The notes below the pieces were generated by a model. It searched no databases. It was not told the DNA's origin and was given only the letters and a program-made list of their open reading frames with translations. The position numbers and the translations under genes are program-made. A stretch of DNA of 64,000 nt from Pyrenopolyporus hunteri (taxonomy: Eukaryota > Ascomycota > Sordariomycetes > Xylariales > Hypoxylaceae), in the NCBI GenBank assembly GCA_902806595.1, contig CADCXC010000047.1, forward strand, positions 186,001-250,000. Reading direction: 5' to 3'. Shown in pieces: positions 43,112 to 56,638 of the stretch (position 1 is its first letter; every line of letters starts with the position of its first letter).

Positions 43112-46100
43112 TTCTTGGTTGGGATTTACCATTCTCAACCTAAGGTGTCCCAACGTATTAGGCGGGAGGAGTCCTACAAGCGGCTTAGCATAAATAGACG
43201 GGATCAGCGATCAAGACTCTTAGTTGGGCCGCCTGACTTGAGCTGGTTGGCATTTGCCTAGCCTTGGGCGATAGTAGCGTCCTGTACCTACCTACTTATA
43301 TTACACACAGACTCCGAGTTGGGCCTCTAGGTACGCGTATTGTCCATCTTCTTTAGCACGTCTTATTCCGGCTCGTGATGGCGCCTTTCCTTTCGTGTAC
43401 GGATTGTAACGGATGTCCACAGGCCCTTTAGGTACATATACATTTGGCGGCAGCTACATGGTTGCTTATATATTGGAAGTTAATTCGCGAGCCAATCATT
43501 CACGAATAGGTAGATTTAGCTTCGACATAAATCTCACAAATTCATCCCTATCTACAACCCACTAAATAGGTTGGCGGAGACGAAAGTGTATATTCAAGAT
43601 GTTCACATCCTATTACATCCAATCATATATACCTTGGTAGGTAAGTATCTTACCAATGATTGTCAATTGATTATCTTGGTCTGGCCTAATCGAGAAATCA
43701 TACGATATCGTTCATCCCTTCCAACTCAATCAATGATAATTGAACGGCAAATCGAAGAACGCCCGATGCTGCAATCCCTTAGCCTAGTATCGTGCCATGG
43801 TATTACTAAGATAAGAAAGTAAGGTTCAAGGCAGTACTGCCTCTGTGTTAAGTCAAAGATCAGGATCATAGCCCCGACCGAAACATACGTATTAGAACCC
43901 ATCAGATCGGAACCGCCGGCAAATCATACCATCCCATTTTCAGTTTTCAGTTTTCAGTTACCGATGTGCAACTAATAGCTACAGAGGAGGTACCTAACGC
44001 GGCAAGCAGACATGGGAATAGGGCTCGAAGCGTCCCGAGAGCGTCGGATTGAGTTGATAATGACGGGTTAAGTAGGATAACCGTGATGAGTTCTATGAAG
44101 TATATGGGCGACTCTATCCGAATCTACAGTTAAGAGTCCGCAAGGGGAAACTATAGCTGTACCATTAGCTTTAGCAATCCGATTCCGAGGACCAGGACGG
44201 TAACAGAAACGGATCAAACGGACGAGGCGCAATGAAAATCGTTAGTAGCCTCACATACTCGGGATCCCGCCGCTCTCCCAAGGACACGCCGTGTACTGCT
44301 TGTTTAGTAGCTAGATCAGTAATAACCAACGAAGTCCTGGAGTAAGCTTGTACGTTTTGCCATCCTCCCCCGACTTTGACCTTCTTATCACACGACTTCC
44401 CACTCTCTCCGTGTAGTGGCCGAGAGAGGGGGCTGGAACGAAGAAGGTCCTTTGTGATACTCTCACGGAGGAATGCATGCCGGCACGCGGAATGCAGTTC
44501 CCCGCCAATGCTGTAGGTACCGGAACACGCTCCGTGTAGCTATGTTTGGCCATACGAACACCTCTAAGCTACCTATTCAAACGCATCGGCTAGGTAATAT
44601 CGGGCCATAAGATGATAGGGCTCACCCACGCCACTTCTTAAGAATCTGGGTAGACTTCACAGTCCACCCAAAAGGTTCCCCTTCGCACCAGTAGGAGAGT
44701 TAGATAGAGATCTAGACGACCCGGCCCTAACACTTGAGCACTCTTCAGCGGGCCGAACGGGGCCGAAGCGGCACGCGACGACAGGGGTTTTCAATAAATA
44801 GATTGCCACTCAAAGCCGCCGTCCATTCGTATGTCCTTGAAGGGGGCGCGTATGACGTGGTTGCATAGCCGCTCTGTATGCAACTTATATTTGATTAGAT
44901 CGGACGGGTCGTGGTGTGGGAATGAATACATATAGCGCATCAACCTGGATGATCATATGCAAACGAGATAGCAGTAGCCTTACAATGAAACATGCGGGAT
45001 TCTTTATATGACGTGCGTCGATGATCGAGGAAATTTATGTATCAGGATTATGCAAGTGAGCCGATTGGTTCGTATCTAGCCTCTAGCGAACTAAGTAGGT
45101 AGTTTGAGAGGCGAAGCGCCCGCCTCCTTTCGCAGGTTGGTCTCGTCCGCTCATTTGTCCCCTCGGCGATCACGGTGCGCAGCTCTGATGGACGCCATGG
45201 CCGAGGAGCCCGAAGAGCTCTTGAACCATAATTGTGCATATTCCAGTACAAATGCCGCGGTGCATTGCCGGAATTTTGGGTGTTCTCGAGCTCTTACATC
45301 CTTCCGATTATGCATGACTTGCCGAGCGCATTCGCATCATGCAACTTCTAGTGACCCTAGGTGGTCGGTGCAGACCACCCGCGCCCCCAACGTCTTCGCA
45401 ACAGCACTGATGGCGCCAACAAAATATCAGCATCAGTGGCGAAAAACGAACTACTGGCTCTGAGGGACTCCCGCAAACTTGCTGGATACGGGACGGTCGT
45501 ACTACCATGCGTATCGAACGGGCCGGTAGACTATCCCCGGAGAATTGACGGGAACTGGCGATATGCAGGACGGGCAGGTAAAATCGGAATGGTGGGCCTC
45601 AGGGAGTCTTTATTCGCGTCTGTGTGCGGGTCGGGGTTTGAACCCTCTCAGCGAGGGAGTTCGCGCGCGCTGTTGGTGATTTGTGTGCAGATCTGCGTAC
45701 CTAGGTAGGTAGTTATCATGTATCACGTATCATGTGTATCATGTATGCACATAATGTGAATCCTGCGGTGAGACGTGAACCGAGTATCGAATAGGCAGGT
45801 GTGTCTTATTGCGTACGCAAGCGCAGGTAGGTAGCTAATGCCCTCCTTAAGAGTTAGATATTATCGAGGCAACTCGAGGCAACTCGAGGCCGCCGGTCTT
45901 TCGCTACGTCCTCGACTATCCTCGGTTCGAACTGGCACGTCTTGCTGGGACTGGGGTTTTGTTAGGCGACGGCGGCAACGAGAAAAAAAAATTCTATAGA
46001 ATGTGAGATATGAAGGTGTTATACATGGATATGTGTTCAAGCGATACTACTAGACCAATGATCATTTCTACAAAGAGAATTTAGACAATTTAGACCTAGT

Positions 46101-46391
46101 TTAATAATATTTATTATGCAGGCTTGATCGATTAACTTGTATGATGGTATAGTGAACCGCGCTTCCCTTGATGAACATTACTTTTCACTAGGGAGATTTT
46201 TATAGGCATTGCCCTCGTGACTCCCTGCTTAGGTAGGGAGGTGGGTAGGTAGGTGGTAATATTAAGGATAACTAGGCTGCCAGTGGTTCTTGATGGCGTT
46301 ATGTACCTTCTCCTGCGCGAGGCTTTCTCGCAGTGGTGAACACGCTGGGATAGATTAGTATTGTCCACGTAAAAGCGTCGGCAGGGTTATC
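43112..46391. other. Long intergenic stretch, no gene seen
   Basis: About 3.3 kb. Several 60-120 codon frames on both strands (for example around 44311-44553 and 45104-45463) have no domains and shadow one another. Small repeats include tripled CAGTTTT at about 43940-43958 and doubled GGCAACTCGA at about 45870-45890. TAGGTA motifs occur at about 45700 and 46230. Confidence 0.45.
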
Positions 46392-47570
46392 TCACGCTCT
46401 TACGTATGGTCTGTTGGGTTCTGCAAAGACCTCCGCCCAAAACCCGGGCACCCTCGCGTCTAATTCGGCCTTTGTCCACCCTTTCTTCTGGAACAGCAGG
46501 CCACAGGAAACGTGTAACTGGCCTACGAAGAAGTTAGCAATGATCGCTTGCTGTATCGCTAGGGTCTAGTCCGTACGCTGGAGTCTGATAACTGTACCGA
46601 GCGAAGGGAAGGGAAGGGTAAGGGGAAGTGGAAGGAGAAGAGGGGAAGCAAGTAAGTAACGAGCTATACATACTATACTCTTCGGTCGTTATCCGGTTCA
46701 TCATGATCTGCCGCGTCCTTAGTTTCTCATCTTGGGCCCAGTTCCCGATTGGAAGTATCTCGCTCCGCTGGACTATCTTCTCGAAATCGGCTGCTACTAA
46801 CATGTCGGGTATTTGGGGGGATGGGTTAAAGTCTATGTCGTGCTCAGCGCAGAAATCTCGAAACATCTGCAGGAACTCGGGACACAGTTCAGCTTCTCCG
46901 AATTTGCCGTTGAAGTCGAGCATATTAAGAGCCACTTCCGTCATCTCGAAGAGCCCTCCCGGCTTGAGCTTGTCGTACGTCTGACGAAGGAGTGCCGGCC
47001 AGTCCCGTACGCCGCCGGCTATGCTCCGCGCATGAATAAAATCCAGAGAGTTATCTGGGAACGGCCACGGATTCTCCACATCGTCTACCTGGAACTTGAC
47101 GTTGGGCGGGACCCCTTTCTTTCTCTGAATCGGATACACGTCTATGCCGGTGATTTGGGCTTGCGGGTAGCGAGCTCCCATCTCTATAGCCCACACGCCG
47201 GTCCCGGTCCCTAGGTCTAGTATTTGGGCCGTACTTAGCGGTAGTCGCGTGGAGGTCAAAGCACCGTCTAAGCAGTGCCTATATATCTTGTGCATCAACT
47301 CCATTCTCTCCTGTTCACATTTGTCGAAGGGGAGGAAGATTTTGCCTGAGATATGGTAGCAGTGGCCGAAGGCTTCGATATGCGGCAGGCTCTTTAGCCT
47401 CGCTTCGATAGTACCAGCATCAGAATTAGAATCGCTGTCATCGTCTAAGGTACTCCTATCCTATATGGTTTTGTTGTGTCATTAAAGAAGTGATGGTCTT
47501 TAACATTCGCCCAACTTACCTCGCGTTGGACTTCTGCCTCGGCTTCTTCTTTTCTCGATGAACGACTCAT
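46392..47570 (-). CDS. LaeA-like SAM-dependent methyltransferase
   Basis: Class I methyltransferase of the fungal LaeA/TAM group, often linked to control of or participation in secondary metabolism. Exons on the minus strand are 47520..47570, 46674..47460 and 46392..46558, giving 334 aa. Motif I is LDLGTGTGVWAIEMG (residues 98 onward), followed by ITGIDVYPIQRKKGVPPNVK, VDDVENPWPFPDNSLDFIHA and LKPGGLFEMTEV. The last intron has a GTATGT donor and a CCTAG acceptor and joins EEYTIQQAIIANFF. The end VPGFWAEVFAEPNRPYVRA is intact. The start is the ATG that opens MSRSSRKEEAEAE; an acidic Asp/Ser patch follows. The specific substrate is unknown, and a true LaeA ortholog would carry a longer N-terminus. 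Confidence 0.87.
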
Positions 47571-50223
47571 GTCTAGGGCTGTCGTCGACTCGACTACTTG
47601 GAAATTCTCTCTCCTATTCTTTATCTTTATCTCGTATATATATATATTCACCTGTTGCGCTCGAACGCTAGTCTTCTGGGATACTTCGGGGTGAGTCTGC
47701 TGTCCCGTTATCTCATTGCGCGTCCCTCTGTGGGCTCGGAGTTGTCGTCCTAGGTGGCGAGAATGGTGCTGGTGAATAACACCGTTTCTTTACTCATATC
47801 TTGTGTTGGGCTCCAACACGGCAGGGCTACGATTTAGAGACGTCGCTCGTCAGCATTTGTATTCAGTAGGTAACATGTCAACTTGCCGTCCAGCGAGGGA
47901 CGGCGGTATTACACCTATCGGCACATGGAGCGAAAAGCTTTCCGCCGGCGGTCCTCGGCAAGTCCTTCCTTGCACTCCGAAGATGTCTTGGGAGCCGATC
48001 GATGTCGGCTAGCAATTCGAACTCGGGTGGTCAGATCGCATCTTGCTCGACCATATCAAAAAGCCGCGAGTTGCAGCGTGCAGTAGACCCTGAACAGGTC
48101 TCTGTCGTAGGGGAATCCCGGAACCTACATCAAGGCAGCTGATGGATCCCGCCCTGCGACAGGACGAAATTATGAGAGGTACAACGAAACGCTGCAGCCC
48201 GAGTTGCATTTGCAGTGCGTGCTTTGCAGAAGGAGCCCACTCTGGGGAAGAACGGTATGCGGATAGGTTGGAACGGTCCGATTCCTACTGGCTCGAGGGC
48301 GGGACAAACCAGGTCGAAACGCATCCTGCGATACTGACGGTTCGGGCCCCATAGCTATCCGCGTGGACGGTGATGCTGTTGCGAGAGCGTCTCCCATATG
48401 TGTATGTGTATGCGAATGTGACAGACCAACATAGATGACATAGGGATGGTGTGGGATCAGACATCTATCGAGCTTGTCTGGTGGGCGCGACCGCATGTAC
48501 GTACGTACGCATTGTAACCAGCAGTGGTAATTTTCTCATCTTCTAGACTTTTTCAAGGGCGCACATAGTGGTTCCCTGCCCTTGTCCCCTGCATGTCGAC
48601 GGCCAGTAAGCGTTGCGGATTCGGCGGCTTACCATGGCCAAACAACCCCCTAATGCAACCCTATGATGCCCATCGGTGGGTAATGGTGACAGACATCCTC
48701 TGGGATCGACTCGTCGAAAGTACCGATCCTGGGCGTTAATCGCCCTAATATTTCTGGGCATTACATACCTACATAACATCGTGGTGTAGTATATCGCCGG
48801 GCACACACTTACGGTAGGTTCGATCAGGTACATAACTCAGTAGTAACGGGCATTGATGATATTTTTTCTTTTCTTTTCATTTTGCGACAGGAAAGCCTAT
48901 GATATTTAAATGGCGCTCCGGGATCTGATATGTAGGTACCTACCCATGGTCGTAGACGGTATGATTATTCGAGACAAGGGTTGTTAATACTGTGAGGTAC
49001 GTAACGTCTTCGTGGATGCGGCGTGCTATGAGGTATATATAAATACCTACACACCCCATGTGACTCGGTGGCCACGTGGATGACATTGACACCGGCGCGT
49101 ACCTACAGCTATGTATATTAGGTATACAACGATGAGTTAGAACTAGCGCTTCTGTATACATATACATAGGGCTGATTTTAGCCTCGTGCCTCAAACGTTG
49201 ATCGAGTCGGCGGGGACGGGGAGGGGAAAGGGGAAGGAAGGGGGTGTGTGGTGGGGTTGTAGCTTGTGTCGAGCGTCGGGCGTCGAGTTTACTCTGCGTA
49301 CGGTATCGTGTGCATGTGCGAGAGAGCACATCAGATTAGATTTCATGCCGTCAAAAGGATGTGCGTGCGTGTATGTGTCTGGTGCGGAGGCGCATTTCAT
49401 GATCCAACAGGCGAGTTACCGCTGGGAAGAAGGGCCCAACTTCCCATGTAACCCGTCTTTTGTCGAGTCTGATCGTCTTTACATAACGTTACCCATTTTC
49501 TAAGCCCTGAGGATCTACGGCAAACTGCGGGATATCCGCGCCTGTAGGCTTTACGTTCACCACCACCATCCATATAAATGAGATCGTGGGCCTTGCCGCG
49601 TCGAATCGATGCAGGCGGGACCGGAAGTAGAAGCAGAGATCCAGTTCTATCGCCCACACTGGAGGATGGCGAAGAAGGATCAGCGAGAACTTGCACCGAA
49701 GAGAGCAGCCGGCATCTTCGGCCGAGAATCTTAGTTAGATCCGCGTGTAAATAGTACGTATAACTGAAAACCTCTCCCCCCCACTTCCTTGCGTTGTGCT
49801 GCAGGAATTTTCTTGGAAGAACAGAATGCCTGCAGATCCTGGCATGATGTTGTAGTCACCAGGCGTTAGATGTTGGTGATGGTGAACAAAAGGTAGGTAG
49901 TTATCCATCACTTATCCTCCTCCCCTTATTACCGGCGCGAACGACTCACGTTTCATTGGTGGAATGTCTACATGGCCTTCCTTCCGGAAAAGCAGGCGAA
50001 TCGCGCGGCGAGTGCGAGGGAAATGAGAATCCGTCGACGGGCTATGGGAATACCTAGACGCGAGAACCCCTTTCTTTCGAATTATGTGCGCTATCGAGCT
50101 TAATCATTCTTCACCAGCTCGTATCCCGTGGCCTATCGTGCTCTAGACTATTATCTATCTTCTTGATGTGGGGTTTACAAGTTGATTGCGAAACTATATC
50201 GTAATATGCGACGGTGGAATACT
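47571..50223. other. Long intergenic stretch, no gene seen
   Basis: About 2.65 kb. Open frames at 47803-48354 in different frames lack splice signals and domains. A GTACGTACGTACG run occurs at about 48495-48508. TG/CG-rich sequence lies at about 49360-49385. TAGGTA motifs occur at about 48930 and 49890. Confidence 0.4.
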
Positions 50224-52565
50224 CTAGTCTACGACTTTCATGAACTGATTGGCCATGAAAACTGGACTTTTCTGCACCACGTCCCGCTTCTTGGCCGGAA
50301 CCAAAGTCCCTATCTTCGGAATGGGGAATCTTGGTTTGCCAAAACGACCAGGGTTTGGCGTTGTCCTCTTGATCGTGGTCTTGTTCGTCGAGCCGTCAAT
50401 GGCGCCATACGCACACTTGCCCCCTTTGAACGCTGCCGTGGCGGCTGCTTTCCATAATTCAGTAATGTCGGTAACCATGGGCGCCGTCCACCATAGTCGG
50501 CAGTCCGACTCCTCGACAACAAACTGTGCGGGAACTCCATCCTCGAGGTTCCCGTGCAAGATCTGGTCCTTGACGTTCAGACTGGCTGCCGTGCTGCGGT
50601 CGACGACATACGACGTGTACTTGCTTAGTGTCTGAATGATAGACGAATCATTCGTGTATCTGCGCGCGGTCCGGGCCTGCGAATAAACGTCGCCGAAGCC
50701 GTAGCTTTGCGATCCCTTCACACCGCCAACGCCTTGGATGAGACCTTTCTTGCTCGGCCGTCCACCCATAGCTATGCTCTTGACGCCCGCATTAGCCTTT
50801 AGGAATTCGGCGAACAGGGTGCAAGTAGACGCGCAGTACCCGTCGAGCAGGAGAACGACGTTTTCGGGACCACCGAACGGGCGCGTGAAGTTCTGGCGGC
50901 TGCGGTAGCCCGTGATGTCGGTACCGAACCCGAAGGTATCGTTGATCGTGCTCAAAGGATCGTCGAAGTTCCACTGCATGAGGTTCGTGTAGGTGTCACC
51001 ACCGAATTCCTGCGGCGCAAACTTGTCCTCGTAGGACGTGAAGTTCCCATTCGTGATGTTGAGGTCGTACCGCCAGTTAAACACGGACTCGTACGCGTTA
51101 ATCACCTCAGCCGAGGCGGTATTCGGGTCGAAGTCCGCAGAGATAGCGGAGAATACCTTGGAGATCGCCTCGAAGCCCGGGTGCTGCCGCCATCGCCCCA
51201 ACCCCTCCTGGACTACGTCGGGGAATAGCTGGCGGAAGCCGTCGTATCCGAGGAAGATGTAACCTCCGCCGTTAGCCTGTACGTCGACGACGAGCTTTTT
51301 CTTGCCGGCCTTCACGGCAGCTGCGTAGAAGTCCTGAGCGACACGCTGGAATTCAACTGGGTCCTCGGGTGAAAAGGAGAGCATGACGAGCACTGCTACG
51401 TCTTCGAAACCCGGTTGATCGATGAAGTAACCGGAGATCGAAGAGTCGCCGGCAACGATGACCGGATCTGGATACCCCGTGACAGGGACTAGGTTGGTAG
51501 GTGTAGGCGTCGCCGACGAGGTCGTAGTAGAAGTGGTCGTCGAAACGTCTTCGGCGTTAAGAGCTGCGCCTGAGCAGAAGGTCCTAAAGAAAGATGGGCC
51601 GTCAACAACGCCAGCCCAGGTATTCTTCAATCTCGCCAAGTTCGGTAGCTCAAGCACCGTCCCATTCTCGAACGTAAACGAGGTGATGTTGCCAGGGTAG
51701 ATGTATCTAAAAATTCATTCGTCGTTAGCATCAAGCTTCCGAGGTATAAATAAACCAGGGCCACTTTATTTGCGACGTACCTCACACGACCTCCAGTCTG
51801 GAAATATCCTTGGTTGTGGTTTTCGGCCACAAAGGCTTTCTCAAAGAACATGGAGTTGTAGGCGGCGTCGGCGTCCTGATTACCCGAGGCTTGGTTGATC
51901 CAGTCTTCTATGAAAGTAGGGGCGTCGACCCCGTTAATAAGCCTCACGACCGACGCCGTATCGACGCCGGAGACGACATCGTCGTACACCTTGATAACTG
52001 GCGCGGAACCATCGGGGCCCTCTTCGCTGACCGACACCAAGGCGAGCGGCCTCTGCCACTCGAGAGCGGCGGACAAGGCATCGGGGTAAACCACGAAGTG
52101 CCCGTCGTGGGCCGGCCCGAAGAGCTTGACGTACAAATCCGCTTGCCACGCGTACTCGTTAGGGTATTTGTCGGCCTCGATGCCAGCCTTTACCTCGGCT
52201 ATCGACGCCCAAAGATCCGTCGGAGGGTAAGAATAGTCGGCTGGTGGGTTTTTCTTGAAAGCGGTGTCGGATTGCCACTCGACGTAAGGCTCCAGCTCGT
52301 TGATGAATTTTAGGGCGCCATCCTTGTCGATCGGGACCGAGTTGAGACATTCGTAGGCGATCGACGCCTCAACTGTGGGTGTGGCCGTGGCCGTGGCGCT
52401 GATCTGGGCAGCCCACGAAGCGCTCACGATTGCGCATGGTTCCGTCGGAGTCGGAGTCGGGGTGGCTGTCGTCGAGCTCGTCGTGTTGGTGTCTCTATAG
52501 AATAGCCTGGAACCGCTTGTCGACGAAGCGAGCGCCAACGTGCTGAGGACGGCGGAGGACTTCAT
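50224..52565 (-). CDS. Secreted peptidase S41 family protein (fungal CPAF-like/UstP-like)
   Basis: Predicted secreted serine protease of the C-terminal-processing peptidase (tail-specific, S41) fold. Exons on the minus strand are 51781..52565 and 50224..51706, giving 755 aa. The intron starts GTACGT and ends TTTTTAG. The N-terminus MKSSAVLSTLALASSTSGS looks like a signal peptide and is followed by a Thr/Pro-rich linker. The first half holds the PDZ-like region (GPAHDGHFVVYPDALSAALE, VVRLINGVDAPTFIEDWINQ). The catalytic half has KKLVVDVQANGGGYIFLGYD and the nucleophile Ser in LLLDGYCASTCTLFAEFLK. Many NxT/S sites fit secretion. Members of this group occur in ribosomally made peptide (ustiloxin-type) clusters and as stand-alone genes. 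No precursor peptide gene was seen nearby. Confidence 0.85.
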
Positions 52566-55500
52566 AGTTGTCCGATTACGACTGCTGCGTCTTCTATAGC
52601 CTACTAACCACCTCGCCCATTTACAAGGTCGCAAGAGGTTGAGGGAGAGAGGAAGGGAGAGGGGAGGTAGTAATGGAGCATAATTTCGACAACTTGCGTA
52701 GTAACGAGCACGCACTTATACGCAATAACCCGCCGCGGCGCGCACGAGTCTCCAATCTCTCACAGGCTGCCCGTTTATTGCCTGTTTAGGTAGGTGACGC
52801 GCCTCTCACTGTATTATTCGATGGGGCGGGAATCTTGGGGGGGAGAGATGGAGAGGCCAGGGGGGTCGTACCACGGCATGAAGCGATCCGCTGACAGAGC
52901 CCGGAGCTATGCACACCATGGTAGATGAAAGACTGCAGGCATAATAATTTATAATCTAACTGCATGCCAGGCTAACGTCCCATCACTACATCTACTACCT
53001 TAAGGTATGTATGTATTATGATGCGTATCCATGTTCCTGGCCTTGGTTCGGCCGATCAGCTCAGTCCTGACTGATCCGAATCGGTGATACCTACCCCAGT
53101 GGACGCTTCGTATCCTCTTTAACAAGGCTGTTAATATAACCCTTATCACTGCGGAATCCTGGGCTAGCACGTCTTCCGAGTGCTTTTTAGCGCCACATCC
53201 ACCATCTAAAATTATATACGATCCGTTGTCAAACGACCCTCTCCAAAGCAAACGCGTCCGGGACAGTATAATCCTTCGAACACACTCCTAAAATTGCAAT
53301 CGGTGGAATATGGAAGCAAGTAAAATACCAACCTCGGTAGGTAGGTACCTAGTTAACTCATCAGAGGAACGGCGAAGTATGCTTGCGGGTGAGATTTCTC
53401 AGCATCCGCTTCAGAACTTGTGCCTGATGTCGATCACTAAGATGATGTGATGTGCCTGACAGATTCAATTTCCAATCCCTGTTTGCTTACCAGATAACAG
53501 GTAGCTGCATGGTATAATAGCCAAGACATATTTAGCAGTACTTGGCCTACTGTTGGTCCAGGTGCTTCTGCATGTGGCGCTCCGTATATATAAATATAGG
53601 TACCTACCTAGGTAAGTAGGTATGTAATCTTAGTAGGCGGTCCTCATCAGCAGGTGTTAGATCATAAAGTCCCCCCAAAAGACATTCCTATGATCGTTCC
53701 GGACTGGCGCATCTAAGATCATCTCTTCCCCCGTGCTCGTATCGCGCTGATACCTCAGCGCTTACCTACATAATAACCCAGCTCGCAGCATCGATATTTC
53801 TACTAAGTGTATCATCACTTCGATATTATGTAGTGTTTCCTCAGAGCGCGAAATACGTAGCGAAACCGGCGAAGCTGAATACCTACCCAGGTAATAGCGA
53901 GGCACCAAGGTAAGCCTCGGCGAAAATTACACAACAACCGCACCTTTTCGATAAGCGTTCAGTATTACCGCAGACATCGATACATTCCTTGCCTGGGTAC
54001 GTAGTGACGATCCTTCACCTGCCTTGTTGGCTCCGACGGTCTATGTTATACGTCGGTTAGCGAGTAGTGTATTAGCGGGATCGACACCGGCGAATTCCCA
54101 AACCTTGACCCTCCGCTCCCGATCAACGTTCCTAACCGGTCCATCGGGGAGGCTGTTGGCAAAGCGAACTCCTCATTGTTTTCGTCTCAGAATACCTAGG
54201 TAGGTAGGTAGGTAGGTAGGTAGGTATGTAGCTATTACTAGGTAATCTCGGCCGTTTCACGCCGACCCTCTCTCCTCGGCTACCCACATCTCCTACCGCG
54301 CATATCTCACCGCATTCTTCTCGTTACCAACAATGTGCATGTCCTTGGTAACGGGTCGCCTACGGCCCTACCACATGCTTTTCCGGATTCTTGACAGTTT
54401 CCCTCTTCCAAAAAAGGCCATCACGCTAATATGCATGAAAGATATATTGTCGATTTTCTTCTTAGGCGACCTGTAACGAGAGCCTAGCTACGGTTCCATC
54501 GCCTACCAACGGTTAGCATGCACGATATACGTTCTTCATCCCGCCTCCTAACTTATCGCCCCCGCTACACGTATATAGATGGATCCTGTCTAACTCGACG
54601 GTATGTACTCAATGTAGCATTAACCCGAGTCTCTGGCCTCTAGATACGGCCGCCTAATTAGCAACCCCTTCACTACATACTCGCTGCGGTGGGTAACTTT
54701 TCTCAAACGGCTCTTGGTGTGCACTTCATCACAAATTATCGCGTGTACGATTTATTCGACCCTGTTTCCTGAAGTAAGACTGGAGTCGCCTTCTGCGTCA
54801 CACAGTCCGAGTATGATGGGATGCTGTGGGATTCACTATGTATGCATACCTACCTACCTAGGTACGTAGGTGGGTAGGTACGATATAGCGAGTTGTGGCC
54901 GGGAGATGTTGTGGTACTTACTCGCGGGTCGACTTTGCCGCACTAGGTACGTCCCCCCAAAAGAGGGCATTGAGTGACCTTCTCAGAATTGCCACCTCTT
55001 CCACCACTCTTATGCCCCCGAGGTATCCACTGCATAGCCTTGGATACGTTAAATCGGGAAGGAAGTCCTCAATGGTTAGAATAATGTTACTTGTAGGCCC
55101 CTTCTGCTATGCTGGTAGTAAGAGCAGCTTGTGGCACTCGGCCCTGTAGGCGGGTATTGCTATCACAGACTTTGGTCAGGATGATGGGTGGCTGGTGCAG
55201 GGTACTCGAGAGGCGCCAACGGTCCGCCAACTGGGCAAGTGGGCAAGTCTCTCAAGTGATAAAGACCCAACTAATTTTCATCTATACGAATAAGTATAGG
55301 CATTAAGTGCCTATGAAGGTGAGCGATGGGAGGGTGGCCCGAGACCGAGTAAAACGCCTATTACCAAGATCCCATCTTCTCGCGAAAACAGACGGCATCG
55401 CATGGCGCGGCGCTGCGTGGGCGTGAATAAACTGGCAGTCCTAGTATTGTCACATAGCAGAGTAGCGCCATCTCAAACACGAAGTAGATCACGACAATGT

Positions 55501-55618
55501 CCTATGACCTAGGTAAGTGCGTCCCTGGCTAGCTCCGCCATGTATGGTAGGCATTATAAGTACAAGACACCCAAGTTATACCACTGTACATCACTCGATC
55601 CCCTCCATCCAACCCCAG
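52566..55618. other. Long intergenic stretch with TAGG arrays
   Basis: About 3 kb without a supported gene. The longest TAGG array of the window is at 54194-54227. Further TACCTA/TAGGTA blocks occur at about 53335-53350, 53595-53625 and 54845-54885. An ATG frame at 54895-55149 has no domain. Confidence 0.45.
54194..54227. repeat. ACCTAGG(TAGG)n array, longest in window
   Basis: Seven tandem TAGG units are preceded by the palindrome CCTAGG and followed by TATG. Confidence 0.85.
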
Positions 55619-56638
55619 CTATGACCGTAGTAGCTTCTCTAGTGAAGACATAGCTTTCTTACTCATTTCGAGCATTTCAGAATACTTCTCGGGTCCCTTA
55701 CTATCAAAAACCTCGATCGACAGCCAGCCTTTGAAGCCCGTGTCGAGCACGGCCTTCAGGAAACTCCGCACAGGGAGGTAACCGCCATCGTAAGGCAACG
55801 GCCGATAGTCGTGGCTCCACTGGCCTCTCGGTCGCAATCCTTCCTCGTTTGTCTTCGCGTCCAGTGGCGGATCCATCCTATAGGCGTCCGATATCTGGAG
55901 GAGATAAATCTTCTCCGGGGGTACCGTCTTGCTCAGCTCAGCCAGGCTCCGCTTCCATCTAGCTTCGAGTTCGTCCCGCGACACATCTTCAAGCAACCCG
56001 GACTTCGTGGTCGGGTCCGCCCATTCGCCGCCGGTGCTCTGAAACGTATCGAGACACAATCCGAGATTGGGGCGGTCGGCCTTCTCGACAATTCGCCAGA
56101 CATCTTTCCAGGTCGGGGCGTGCGTAGCCCAGCACCAGTTCTCGTAAGCGATGCGAAGTCCCTTAGCGGCGAAAAGATCCGCTAGTTCGGCTAGGTCGCC
56201 GGCTAAGTCGTCGATAGACGAGGATATCCCGGGCGCGTCCGAAGACCCTATTTGCAGCATGTCCGTTCCGACGGCCTCCATAATCCGCATCCAGCCTCGG
56301 GCACGTTCGAACGCATCTTTCCTCTCGCTGCTGCCCTTGGGCCACCCCTCGAAGTTGGCGAACGGCTGCAGCATGAGGATCTTGAGTTTGTGGTCTTCCG
56401 CCTGCTTTTTGATAGCCTTTCCAATTTCGACTAGAGCGTCGTAATCCTTGGGATCCGGCTCCTGGCCGTTGAGCATCTTACCATAAGCCAAGACATCTGG
56501 CATAGACAGCTCGACGGCGTCAAACCCGCCATCGGCTATGGCCTTAAGTTTCAGGGGCAGCGTATGAGACTCCTTATGCCCAATACTGCAGGTCGCGTAG
56601 CATGTTGGGATTTTTGCGTTCCGGTAGTCGATAGGCAT
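55619..56638 (-). CDS. 3-dehydroshikimate dehydratase-like / xylose isomerase-like TIM barrel
   Basis: The single minus-strand exon gives 339 aa from an ATG with A at -3. The protein matches the AP-endonuclease-2/xylose-isomerase-like TIM-barrel group, whose fungal members include the quinate-pathway 3-dehydroshikimate dehydratase (QA-4), which makes protocatechuate. It reads KIPTCYATCSIGHKESHTLP, GGFDAVELSMPDVLAYGKML, LKILMLQPFANFEGWPKGSS, LRIAYENWCWATHAPTWKDV, LGLCLDTFQS, YLLQISDAYRMDPP and GWLSIEVFDSKGPEKYSEML. Metal-binding candidates are the Glu of YENWCW, the Asp of CLDTFQ and the Glu of SIEVFD. No other quinate gene (QA-1, QA-2, QA-3) is in the window, so substrate is uncertain. Confidence 0.78.
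   Translation of the reverse strand: MPIDYRNAKIPTCYATCSIGHKESHTLPLKLKAIADGGFDAVELSMPDVLAYGKMLNGQEPDPKDYDALVEIGKAIKKQAEDHKLKILMLQPFANFEGWPKGSSERKDAFERARGWMRIMEAVGTDMLQIGSSDAPGISSSIDDLAGDLAELADLFAAKGLRIAYENWCWATHAPTWKDVWRIVEKADRPNLGLCLDTFQSTGGEWADPTTKSGLLEDVSRDELEARWKRSLAELSKTVPPEKIYLLQISDAYRMDPPLDAKTNEEGLRPRGQWSHDYRPLPYDGGYLPVRSFLKAVLDTGFKGWLSIEVFDSKGPEKYSEMLEMSKKAMSSLEKLLRS

Noticed and set aside
45104..45463. 119-codon plus-strand frame with several Cys
   Set aside because: Cys spacing fits no zinc-finger pattern, and opposite-strand frames are equally long.
54194..54227. TAGG array considered as a telomere-like or CRISPR-like repeat
   Set aside because: The unit is not TTAGGG, there are no spacers, and similar short arrays are scattered across the window, so it is an interspersed microsatellite.
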